Assembly (NCBI GenBank): GCA_028822675.1
Contig: JAPKDE010000145.1
Coordinates: 1 to 6,579 of the forward strand
DNA from: Dehalococcoidia bacterium
GTDB lineage: Bacteria > Chloroflexota > Dehalococcoidia > UBA3495
Length of the DNA: 6,579 bases
Reading direction: 5' to 3'
Position numbers and translations under genes: made by a program. The notes under the pieces were generated by a model. It searched no databases. It saw only the letters and a program-made list of their open reading frames with translations, and was not told the DNA's origin. This document shows positions 1 through 5,394 of this stretch, in pieces (the stretch's first letter is position 1; each line of letters opens with the position of its first letter).

Positions 1-10
1 CCAACGGCAA

Positions 11-69
11 GCAGCCCATTTCCCATCCCGACCTAGTTGTGACCTAGGTCGGGGTGGGAAATGGGCTGC
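11..69. repeat. Near-perfect 26-bp inverted repeat (long hairpin)
   Basis: The arms at 11-36 and 44-69 are reverse complements over 26 bases, with one T/G difference (position 25 against the G that would be an A near 54) that becomes a G-U pair in RNA. The loop is seven bases (37-43). The central 10 bases at 41-50 are themselves a palindrome around CCTAGG. An A-rich run (70-80) follows on the plus strand and no T-run follows on either strand, so this is not a standard intrinsic terminator. It could be an intergenic palindromic element (REP/MITE-like) or a processed hairpin RNA. The repeat itself is certain; its role is unknown. Confidence 0.8.
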
Positions 70-99
70 AAAAAAGAAAACGCCCAGGGGGTAACAAGC

Positions 100-139
100 A
101 ACAGGCCCGCTAATGGAGGTTAGCGAGCCTGTTTAATTT
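100..139 (+). terminator. Terminator-like hairpin
   Basis: A 14-base arm (100-113) pairs with 120-133 with one mismatch (C107 against A126) and a six-base loop. The plus-strand tail that follows is T-rich but interrupted (134-143). This fits a weak intrinsic terminator for a plus-strand gene lying left of the window. The sequence on the other side is not T-rich when read on the minus strand, so a bidirectional role is unlikely. The interrupted T-tract makes the call moderate. Confidence 0.5.
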
Positions 140-263
140 CTTGACTGACTGCGCTGGTTAACCACAGACAGCCAAGGTCAGTATGTCGGAGACCCAGTGT
201 CGTTATTACCTAGGCTTGGAAAACTCCATAGAGTTGATATTCAGAGTATCGCCTAGTCTGATG

Positions 264-527
264 TTATCTTTCCAACTCCTTTTGCCCAATGTTGAGTGTG
301 CCGGACAACTCCATCCTGGCGGGCGGCGCTTGGTTCGCCTGTACCGTTACCTTGGGTACGGCTGTGGCCGAGCCTCCCGTTGAAGGAACTGCAGTTGCCT
401 GCGAAGCCGAAGTAGAACCGCTATTTGATGCGGGCGTTTCTGTCGCCGATGAACCACATGCGAACAACAAGATGACGAATAACAGAACGATTGCCTTTGG
501 TATATACCTAAGGCTTAATCCAGACAT
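264..527 (-). pseudogene. Truncated lipoprotein N-terminus, possibly from a solute-binding protein
   Basis: The 87-residue frame starts at ATG 525-527. It has a basic n-region (R7, K11), a hydrophobic stretch (about 12-23) and a lipobox LLFAC with the lipidation Cys at residue 24. This is followed by a Ser/Thr/Ala/Pro-rich tether (25-60). Residues after about 70 (SGTLNIGQKEL) look like the first strand of a periplasmic substrate-binding protein of the peptide/opine ABC transporter type, and the frame then stops after ELER. Such proteins usually run to 500 or more residues, so this looks like the 5' remnant of a larger gene broken by a frameshift or deletion. The +1 frame stays open to about 206 but I cannot identify its translation. 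No good Shine-Dalgarno precedes the ATG, and an in-frame stop lies a dozen codons upstream. The lipoprotein signal is clear from sequence; the transporter assignment is an inference from a few residues. It could instead be a small genuine lipoprotein. Confidence 0.5.
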
Positions 528-572
528 TAGCGAAGCATTGTTAAAGATTACGTTTTGCGTCTATGTATTTTA

Positions 573-603
573 ATTATATTAAAGTAATAATCGTTAATAT
601 AAT
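573..603. repeat. AT-only 10-bp perfect inverted repeat
   Basis: ATTATATTAA at 573-582 is matched by TTAATATAAT at 594-603 across an 11-base spacer. It lies 46-76 bases upstream of the minus-strand lipoprotein start, in the most AT-rich stretch of the window (about 560-680). A TATAAT hexamer is readable on the minus strand at 573-578, without a convincing -35 partner at 17 bases. It could be an operator or promoter region for the lipoprotein gene, or simply an AT-rich chance palindrome. A second, weaker pair (ATATATT/AATATAT) is visible at about 634-665. Confidence 0.4.
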
Positions 604-720
604 AGTTTGAAACAGTTAAGAGTTGATGTTTTATATATTACTGCCCTCGAACTGTCAATATATCTATAATGATAAACAATAGCATTCCATCCCCGCGTAT
701 AGGCACAAAAATGGGCGACT

Positions 721-972
721 AAAATCAGGCTATCGTTTTGAAAGGGTTCCGTCGGAAGGCGACTCTTAGTGACCTTTGCGGGAGGGAATCAAGCCAGGCG
801 TTTTTTATGTCTGGACCAAAGAATTTATGGAATCGGGGGATGTGGGAGACTAGAGCGGTACCAGCAGAGCATCAAGTAGGAGGCGAACCAGGTGCCTAGT
901 GACCTAGAAAAGACGATCGCAGAGAAATAGGAGCGCGAGAAAGAGCCGGGTAATCTCACTAACGCAGATTAC
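721..972 (+). pseudogene. Degenerate IS3-type OrfA transposase (HTH_Tnp_1) remnant
   Basis: No single frame is open, but three successive frames read as a continuous helix-turn-helix transposase. Frame one, 732-779, gives IVLKGFRRKATLSDLC. Frame two, 782-838, gives EGIKPGVFYVWTKEFMESG. Frame three, from 838, gives GRLERYQQSIK, a stop at 877-879, then EANQVPSDLEKTIAEK, a stop at 928-930, and EREKE. Intact OrfA proteins of this kind carry the same order: an I-V-L-x-G segment, S-x-L-C-R-R-E-G-I, a Y-x-W-x-K-E-F-x-E-x-G-K helix, then a charged coiled coil. The K-I-R that normally precedes IVL is readable at 721-729 in yet another frame. At least two frameshifts and two in-frame stops mark it as dead. 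No OrfB with its DDE catalytic domain, no terminal inverted repeats and no target duplication are visible, so the element's borders are unknown. The match is by eye against the known family pattern. Confidence 0.6.
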
Positions 973-1167
973 TAAGGAACTGGGATTCAGCACCGCATAC
1001 CTGTCATAACGGTCAACGGCATGGGATCGTGGCGAAAAGGTCTGTAGAGACGTTACATGGGAGCTGTTAGCAGTGAGGCCGAAAGCGTTAACAAGCAAAC
1101 AAAGAGACCGCCACTTGCTGATGGATTACCGTCTGCGAAAAGTGCGAAATATGGTGCGAATTCTTTA
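973..1167. other. Gene-free stretch with possible out-of-frame coding relic
   Basis: After the transposase remnant, a plus-strand reading starting at 968 gives ITKELGFSTAYLS, then a stop at 1007-1009, then 52 open codons ending in TAG 1166-1168, directly on the next hairpin. The first part looks like a short helix-turn-helix. The rest is rich in Arg and Trp and may be a shadow frame, since other plus-strand frames are also open here. I cannot assign a family, and it does not resemble IS3 OrfB. It is probably decayed coding DNA of unknown origin. Confidence 0.3.
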
Positions 1168-1193
1168 GGCGTCCCTGATTGGGGCGTCTTTTT
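1168..1193 (+). terminator. Intrinsic terminator in front of the small gene
   Basis: GGCGTCCC (1168-1175) pairs fully with GGGGCGTC (1181-1188), using two G-U pairs, around a five-base loop TGATT. Five T residues follow at once (1189-1193). This is a textbook Rho-independent terminator on the plus strand. It ends only seven bases before the AGGAG of the next gene, so it either closes a vanished upstream transcript or acts as a leader attenuator for the gene that starts at 1212. Confidence 0.7.
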
Positions 1194-1199
1194 CATTTT

Positions 1200-1204
1200 A
1201 GGAG
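1200..1204 (+). promoter_or_regulatory. Ribosome binding site AGGAG deciding the 1212 start
   Basis: AGGAG lies seven bases upstream of ATG 1212-1214. A further ATG at 1205, in another frame, directly abuts the motif and is too close to be used. An earlier in-frame ATG (1179) lies inside the terminator stem-loop and has no ribosome binding site, so 1212 is preferred. Confidence 0.65.
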
Positions 1205-1211
1205 ATGCGAT

Positions 1212-1523
1212 ATGCCCGAAGACAATACGAATAATATGCCTCATGACCCTAATGGTGATGCTCCCAAGCCACCAACCAATCCAGTGGAATTCTCCAGATG
1301 GGTTCAACGGCCCAGAGTGAACCCCAAAAAGCCAAAAGTCCAGCCTGATGATTCGGCTATGCGACTCAAACCCATGGACAAACCAGAGGTTAACCGTTCC
1401 ATCGGGACTGACCAGCCAAAGCGGTCAAAAACAAAAACCCCAATCAAACACGGCTTCCAGCCTATCTACGGTCAAACAAGGGCAGTAAAACAGCTCCTGA
1501 GGGCCGTTCAGCTAATCTGGTGA
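1212..1523 (+). CDS. Hypothetical basic, Pro/Lys-rich small protein (possibly 5' part of a split gene)
   Basis: The 103-residue product from ATG 1212 is not a protein I recognise. It is hydrophilic and rich in Asn, Asp, Pro and Lys. It opens with an acidic/Asn segment (MPEDNTNNMPHDPNGD), is followed by basic Pro-Lys patches (RPRVNPKKPK; KRSKTKTPIKHG), and has no signal peptide, membrane segment or evident fold, so it is probably largely disordered. The last 15 residues (RAVKQLLRAVQLIW) look less like the rest. The alternative frame over the same bases (GSKTAPEGRSANLVKF) runs smoothly into the next gene. The true product may therefore cross into that frame somewhere between 1412 and 1520. An intrinsic terminator just upstream could attenuate it. 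The ribosome binding site makes translation likely; function is unknown. Confidence 0.5.
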   Translation: MPEDNTNNMPHDPNGDAPKPPTNPVEFSRWVQRPRVNPKKPKVQPDDSAMRLKPMDKPEVNRSIGTDQPKRSKTKTPIKHGFQPIYGQTRAVKQLLRAVQLIW

Positions 1524-1783
1524 AGTTCATGATGTGGATGCACCACACTGGTATGCACATGCAACTCAACAAGATGAGTCCAACAACTCTCGCTGCATTT
1601 GGTTTGGGCTGGTACATCAGCGACAATCTCACCAGGGACGAGAAACAGCCATGGCAACGTCAACTGGATGATGAGTTTAAACGTTCCGTTGAACGTCAGC
1701 AAGCTTCTTCCCGTAGTGGCAAAAAGATTAGAAAGTCTGCATATGATGATTTACAGGCCCATTACAGGACGAGAATGGAATAA
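1520..1783 (+). CDS. Hypothetical protein overlapping the preceding gene by 4 bases (or its 3' part)
   Basis: Translated from GTG 1520 this is 87 residues, overlapping the previous stop in the GTGA arrangement typical of translational coupling. A start at ATG 1529 with GGTGA (1519-1523) as ribosome binding site is an alternative. The product has a Met/His-rich beginning (MMWMHHTGMHMQL), a short semi-hydrophobic segment (SPTTLAAFGLGWYISDNL) too brief and polar for a sure membrane helix, then a charged, probably helical tail rich in Arg, Lys, Gln and Glu. I do not recognise the family. The frame stays open upstream to 1412, so this may instead be the 3' half of one gene of roughly 190 residues with the preceding frame, broken by a -1 shift. 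A0-type slip candidate: the AAAA run at 1487-1490. Nothing resembling a terminator follows before 1808. Confidence 0.5.
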   Translation: MKFMMWMHHTGMHMQLNKMSPTTLAAFGLGWYISDNLTRDEKQPWQRQLDDEFKRSVERQQASSRSGKKIRKSAYDDLQAHYRTRME

Positions 1784-1807
1784 CACCCCCTGGGTTGTAC
1801 TAATTCC

Positions 1808-2263
1808 CTAGTTAATCACTACTGGGTCATTGGTTTGGTGGAGATTTAAAACTTCCATGCCTCCCGCCAGCAAGGTTAAAGATTGTTCTGCCCAATAACC
1901 ACCTATCCTGAATTTGACAATGGCACCATCGGTATTGAATTCCCGTTCATCCCTGCATGTCGGTACCTGGAACGAATATGAGCCACCCGATATTTGAGTG
2001 TGTGCCAATTCGATATTCCCTATCCAAGCGGACACAGAAGTCCCGTCACTTGTAACAGACCAATCTACATTGCTCACTTCACCAACCAAAGTGTGCGACC
2101 CCTTTATTTTATTATCGTAGGTACATTCTTGGAAAAAGTGCGCTGGAAGTGGTGTTGGTGTTGGTAGTGGTGTTGGAGCTGGGGTTGAGGTTGGCCCAAG
2201 CGGAGGAGTTGGTACAGGAGTTGCAGTGGACGCGGCCGAGTGCGGGAAGGGAAAACTGAACCT
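1808..2263 (-). pseudogene. C-terminal fragment of an exported protein: Pro/Thr linker plus beta-sandwich domain
   Basis: The minus-strand frame is open from just after an in-frame TAA (2264-2266) to the stop at 1808-1810, about 151 codons, with no ATG or GTG. The only start candidate is TTG 2087-2089, which lacks a ribosome binding site and would cut into the domain. The first part is a Pro/Thr-rich linker (codons at about 2140-2220, PTPTPLP-type repeats) typical of extracytoplasmic proteins. The last 95 or so residues (LVGEVSNVDWSVTSDG, SGGSYSFQVP, VKFRIGGYWAEQ, LLAGGMEVLNL) match the pattern of small carboxypeptidase-regulatory/transthyretin-like beta-sandwich domains, with the typical G-x-V, G-x-Y-x-L-x-V, V-x-F-x-I/V-G-G and L-N-L strands. 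The N-terminus, including any export signal, is missing, and the divergent MFS gene starts about 20 bases beyond. It is probably a truncated gene; domain naming is by pattern only. Confidence 0.5.
2150..2196. repeat. Degenerate GGTGTT hexamer repeat encoding the Pro/Thr linker
   Basis: The plus strand shows successive hexamers of GGTGTT type (GGTGTT, GGTGTT, GGTAGT, GGTGTT, GGAGCT, GGGGTT, GAGGTT). On the minus strand they encode the Thr-Pro/Leu-Pro repeats of the linker. Such low-complexity tracts slip easily and may have contributed to loss of frame of the exported protein. Confidence 0.6.
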
Positions 2264-2285
2264 TTAAGTTCATCGGGGAGTGTTT

Positions 2286-3503
2286 TTGACAGCAGACCAT
2301 CAGCGCGGAGTCTCATCGTGGACCCTTCTATTATTTGCTGCCGCCATGTTTATGGTCAGGACAGGAATGCTGATGCTTGGACCTTTACTTGTAGAGTTGG
2401 CAGACGAATTTGATACTTCAATAGCAGTGTCGGGGCAGCTCGCTGCTGCCACCTTCATAACCTGGGGAATAACTGCGCCATTGGTTGGGCCTATTTCAGA
2501 TACGTACGGCAGGCGGCCAGTGCTCTTGATTGGGCTTTTGCTGATGGCTTTGGGAGTTCTGGGGTCAGGGTTGGCGTGGAGTTTTGCTTCCACGCTGGTC
2601 CTACGGCTCATCACCGGGGTAGGGTCAGCCATGCTTCCTCCGACCGTCATCGCGGCATTGGCTGACAACTTACCGCCTGATAAGGTCGGGAAAGCCGTTG
2701 GATTCATAATCTCCTCTAGTTGGGTCGGAGTCGCGCTGGGAGTGCCCGCGATCGCCTTGCTCGGCCATACCGGTGGTTGGAGATTACCCTTTTATATAAC
2801 CGGTGGTGTGTCATTGGGCGTATGGGTGATGCTATGGCTTTGGCTACCTTCGGGCCAGAAGAGGACGGGCCAGAAGAGGACGGACCAGAAGATAGATATC
2901 TTCAACCGTTTCAAGGTCATAGGGCGTCAGTCGGCACCGTGGTACGTGCTGATTGCTAATGCTGCTCAGCAAGCAGCGCTATTCGGACTAATGACCTACT
3001 TTGCAGCTTACATGATCGGAATCTACGGTTGGAACGAGGCGAACACTGCTCCAGGACTTGCAATGTTGGGTGTGGGAGCGGTAATTGGCAGTTTCGCCGG
3101 AGGGCTTATTGCTGGCCGAACTCGGAGGTTGGACTGGCTGGCCGCCATCAGCCTATCAGGCGGCGTGGTGACTGGACTCCTCTTTGCATTAGACGCGTCC
3201 GCCTGGATCGTTATTGCGTTAGCCTTAGTTGCATCTATGTTGGTGTCTGTTTCATTGCCCGTCCAAATGACCCTAATGATGCACTTGGCGGGCCCGTCAC
3301 GAGGCACCGCAGGGGGTATGCTTTCCACGAGCAATCAAGTCGGTGGTGTAATTGGCGCCTCGGCCGGTGGGCTTATGCTCTCTCTAGGCGGCTTTCCGGC
3401 GTTAGGATTATTGTTCCTAGTTGCGACAGTTCTGTCCGCATCCATGGTCGGATTCAGAATGCGCAGGACACCCGCGTTCGAGTTGGAATGTGGAGATACG
3501 TGA
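2286..3503 (+). CDS. MFS transporter, DHA1/AraJ-like
   Basis: This is an integral inner-membrane protein of the major facilitator superfamily, predicted to exchange or extrude a small solute using the proton gradient. The roughly 405 residues and about 12 hydrophobic segments fit the family. MFS motif A is clear between segments 2 and 3 (GPISDTYGRR, about residues 68-77). An R-L-I-T-G-V-G-S-A segment sits in helix 4, and helix 5 has G-V-A-L-G-V-P followed by GWRLPFYITG, the pattern of AraJ/CynX-like members rather than classic 14-helix drug exporters. A hydrophilic central loop after helix 6 holds the repeat (G/D)QKRT, residues about 190-202. The frame also has GTG 2280, but the GGGGAG at 2275-2280 fits TTG 2286 with a five-base spacing, so I prefer 2286. 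ATG 2346 would cut helix 1. It is followed 127 bases later by the GMC oxidoreductase on the same strand. Substrate unknown. Confidence 0.92.
   Translation: MTADHQRGVSSWTLLLFAAAMFMVRTGMLMLGPLLVELADEFDTSIAVSGQLAAATFITWGITAPLVGPISDTYGRRPVLLIGLLLMALGVLGSGLAWSFASTLVLRLITGVGSAMLPPTVIAALADNLPPDKVGKAVGFIISSSWVGVALGVPAIALLGHTGGWRLPFYITGGVSLGVWVMLWLWLPSGQKRTGQKRTDQKIDIFNRFKVIGRQSAPWYVLIANAAQQAALFGLMTYFAAYMIGIYGWNEANTAPGLAMLGVGAVIGSFAGGLIAGRTRRLDWLAAISLSGGVVTGLLFALDASAWIVIALALVASMLVSVSLPVQMTLMMHLAGPSRGTAGGMLSTSNQVGGVIGASAGGLMLSLGGFPALGLLFLVATVLSASMVGFRMRRTPAFELECGDT
2851..2894 (+). repeat. 15-bp tandem repeat inside the MFS gene
   Basis: The unit CGGGCCAGAAGAGGA occurs perfectly at 2851-2865 and 2866-2880, with a third, diverged and one base shorter copy at 2881-2894. 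Being 15 bases it keeps frame and encodes tandem GQKRT/DQK in the cytoplasmic loop between the two six-helix halves. It looks like recent in-frame slippage in a tolerant, positively charged linker. Confidence 0.85.
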
Positions 3504-3630
3504 TAGTCTCATTTAATCTCAAGGTAGACAATTGCTGGAGATTGAAGGTAACATCCCCGCTCTAGGTAGAGTGGAGCAATCTATGGTGGGGCGTTCCAAC
3601 GCCGATCGTAAGATCAAGAGAGTGTAAGCA
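3504..3630 (+). promoter_or_regulatory. MFS-GMC intergenic region with 14-bp palindrome
   Basis: No clear terminator ends the MFS gene here; one weak hairpin (about 3557-3575) lacks a T-run. At 3590-3603, GGCGTT and AACGCC are reverse complements around a two-base centre, which is too tight for an RNA hairpin but a plausible dimer-binding operator. It lies 27 bases before the GMC start. A weak GAGAG (3618-3622) eight bases before ATG 3631 is the likely ribosome binding site. The palindrome is visible; its role is inference. Confidence 0.3.
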
Positions 3631-5163
3631 ATGAAATATGATGTCGTAATAATCGGCGCCGGGTCGGCTGGATGCGTACTGGCCACTCGCCTGTCCGAAG
3701 ACCCCAACCGTTCGGTATTGCTACTTGAATCGGGACCCGATTACCCCACTTTTGAAACCTATCCCGACGATCTTAAATTCGGGTACAACCAGGCTGCGTC
3801 GGCAGTGGACGCTCCGCACAACTGGGCCTTTTCGGGCAAGGCAACAGAAGAGCAAGGCAACACTATGCCTGTGCCTAGAGGCCGGGTGGTCGGCGGATCC
3901 AGCGCCATTAACGGTCAGGTATTCCTAAGAGGCGTTCCCGAGGACTACGACAATTGGGCCTCCTCGGGTAATGACGAATGGTCCTTCGTCAAAACTCTTC
4001 CCTATTTCAGGAAGGCAGAGACTGACACCGACATCAAGGACGACTTCCACGGCTCCGACGGCCCTATACCGGTTCGCCGCCACGCTAGGGATACTTGGCT
4101 CCCGGCGCAAACTGCTTTCTTCAAGGCCTGCCGAGATGACGGTTATCCCCACGACCCGGACATGAATCACCCGGAATCTTGGGGCGTCGGACCCATTCCC
4201 ATGAACAATCCCAACGGGGTTCGAATGAGCACATCTTTGACATACCTTAACCCCGTCCGAAACAGGATGAACTTAACAGTACGTTCTAGCGTCACGGTTC
4301 GCCGGATTGTGTTCGATGGCTCTAGGGCCACCGGCGTCGAGGTTGAAAGCGGTGGGTCGGTCTTCACCGTCGAAAGTAACGAGGTAATTCTCAGTGCTGG
4401 CGGAATTGGCTCTCCTCAGATACTCATGTTGTCCGGGGTAGGACCAGCTGATCATCTGAGAGAAATGGGCATACCGGTAACGCTTGATTTGCCTGGCGTC
4501 GGCCAGAATCTCAGGGATCACCCAAATGTAAGAGTTCCGATCTCAGTGAAGGAAGATTTCCCACTTGATCCCGAAGCACCGCGCAGCCAACTTGCCCTTC
4601 GGTACACGGCTGCGGGATCCAGCGACCGTAACGACATGCAAATCTTGGCATCTTCTTTCTCGTCTCCAATGGGAGGTGATCCAGCCGAAGGAGAAGGAAT
4701 CCGGTTCACATGCGTTCTCGAATTAGCTGTGGGATCCGGTGAAGTGAGACTATCCTCCTCAGATCCACACGACCAACCCTTTCTGGATTACCGTTACTTG
4801 CAAGAACCGTGGGACCGGGAACGAATGCGTGAAGGTGTACGGCTGTGCCTGAAATTATTGGAGAATGACGCGTACAAAGACATAATAGAAGAATGCATAA
4901 CCCCTACGCCGCAAGATTTGGTTTCCGACGAGACTCTGGACCAGTGGCTTATGCGCAACGTAACCACCACTCAGCACATCTCTGGCACCTGTAAGATGGG
5001 CCCTGATTCTGACCCTATGGCGGTTTTGAATCAATATTGCCACGTCCGAGGTCTGGAAGGGCTACGGGTGGTTGACGTATCAGTATTACCTGACTGCATC
5101 CGGGCAAACACCAACGCCACAACCATAATGATCGCCGAACGGGTGGCCGACTGGATGAATTAG
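3631..5163 (+). CDS. GMC-family FAD-dependent oxidoreductase (choline/alcohol dehydrogenase-like)
   Basis: A complete 510-residue cytoplasmic flavoenzyme with no export signal. The family uses FAD to oxidise a hydroxyl group on alcohols, choline or related substrates, passing electrons to oxygen or a quinone/carrier. The FAD dinucleotide-binding motif GAGSAG is at residues 9-14, with the ribose-binding Glu33 in LLLESG. GMC signature 1 (GRVVGGSSAINGQVFLRG) is at 84-101, signature 2 (GGIGSPQILMLSGVGP) at 257-272, and the C-terminal block at 449-505. The catalytic His is 449 in HISGTCKMG, and the partner is Asn495 in NTNATTIM, the His-Asn pair found in choline oxidase and BetA-type enzymes rather than the His-His pair of glucose oxidase. 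Length is close to BetA but slightly shorter. ATG 3631 starts directly on the Rossmann strand, preceded by a weak GAGAG. Substrate cannot be read from sequence; an alcohol or polyol dehydrogenase role is as likely as choline. It shares strand with the MFS transporter upstream. Confidence 0.95.
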   Translation: MKYDVVIIGAGSAGCVLATRLSEDPNRSVLLLESGPDYPTFETYPDDLKFGYNQAASAVDAPHNWAFSGKATEEQGNTMPVPRGRVVGGSSAINGQVFLRGVPEDYDNWASSGNDEWSFVKTLPYFRKAETDTDIKDDFHGSDGPIPVRRHARDTWLPAQTAFFKACRDDGYPHDPDMNHPESWGVGPIPMNNPNGVRMSTSLTYLNPVRNRMNLTVRSSVTVRRIVFDGSRATGVEVESGGSVFTVESNEVILSAGGIGSPQILMLSGVGPADHLREMGIPVTLDLPGVGQNLRDHPNVRVPISVKEDFPLDPEAPRSQLALRYTAAGSSDRNDMQILASSFSSPMGGDPAEGEGIRFTCVLELAVGSGEVRLSSSDPHDQPFLDYRYLQEPWDRERMREGVRLCLKLLENDAYKDIIEECITPTPQDLVSDETLDQWLMRNVTTTQHISGTCKMGPDSDPMAVLNQYCHVRGLEGLRVVDVSVLPDCIRANTNATTIMIAERVADWMN

Positions 5164-5199
5164 CCGCAGGCGCTATTTACCATTGGCGTATTGTTGCAC

Positions 5200-5394
5200 C
5201 TTCAGTCGATTCCGTTATATGGACTTGGGAAATGAGAATGGCACGCTGAACTCGTGAAGCCGCGCTCCATGGGGCCGACCGTTGAGTCAGATAGCAAAGA
5301 TCCGCTGACCCTTGAGTATGTGGAAACCGAAAAGAACTGGTCGGCGATGTAGTTTGAATTCTCTGAGGAAGCGTCGAAAGAATTCATTGCTTAA
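5200..5394 (+). pseudogene. Possible decayed coding remnant, unknown family
   Basis: A plus-strand frame ending in TAA 5392-5394 reads LVKPRSMGPTVESDSK, then DPLTLEYVETEKNWSAM, a stop (TAG 5350-5352), then FEFSEEASKEFIA. Upstream of 5251 it is interrupted by TGA 5233-5235, while the neighbouring frame from ATG 5219 gives MDLGNENGTLNS before its own stop. The amino-acid composition looks protein-like across these breaks, suggesting the 3' end of a gene disabled by a frameshift and a nonsense change. I cannot name a family. There is no ribosome binding site or open frame long enough for an intact gene. Confidence 0.25.

Noticed and set aside
878..894. AGGAGG followed eight bases later by GTG, resembling a new gene start
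   Set aside because: The frame hits a stop after 12 codons, and the sequence reads better as the interior of the decayed transposase, where the same frame is already coding upstream of the GTG.
690..1200. Possible structured RNA (tmRNA, RNase P, 6S or group II intron-like) in the long gap
   Set aside because: None of the conserved cores of these RNAs is visible, and much of the stretch is explained by transposase remnants.
1053..1320. Open frames on both strands over the 1057-1320 region
   Set aside because: They run through the intrinsic terminator and the ribosome binding site of the 1212 gene, and neither has a ribosome binding site or recognisable domain.
1212..1783. Two small overlapping genes as a toxin-antitoxin module
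   Set aside because: Neither product resembles a known toxin or antitoxin fold, and the frames look more like halves of one gene.
2104..2316. Minus-strand frames with His/Gln or Asn/Thr repeats near 2100-2316
   Set aside because: They are other-frame readings of the GGTGTT hexamer tract; only the Pro/Thr frame connects to a folded domain.
2300..2707. Minus-strand open frame of about 135 codons opposite the MFS gene
   Set aside because: It is antisense to a clear transporter, with composition typical of a shadow frame (Ser/Pro/Thr-rich with no domain) and no ribosome binding site.
3029..3565. Plus-strand 178-codon open frame overlapping the end of the MFS gene
   Set aside because: The MFS frame across 3029-3503 encodes normal membrane helices; this frame is Arg/Cys/Trp-rich as expected for an out-of-frame reading.
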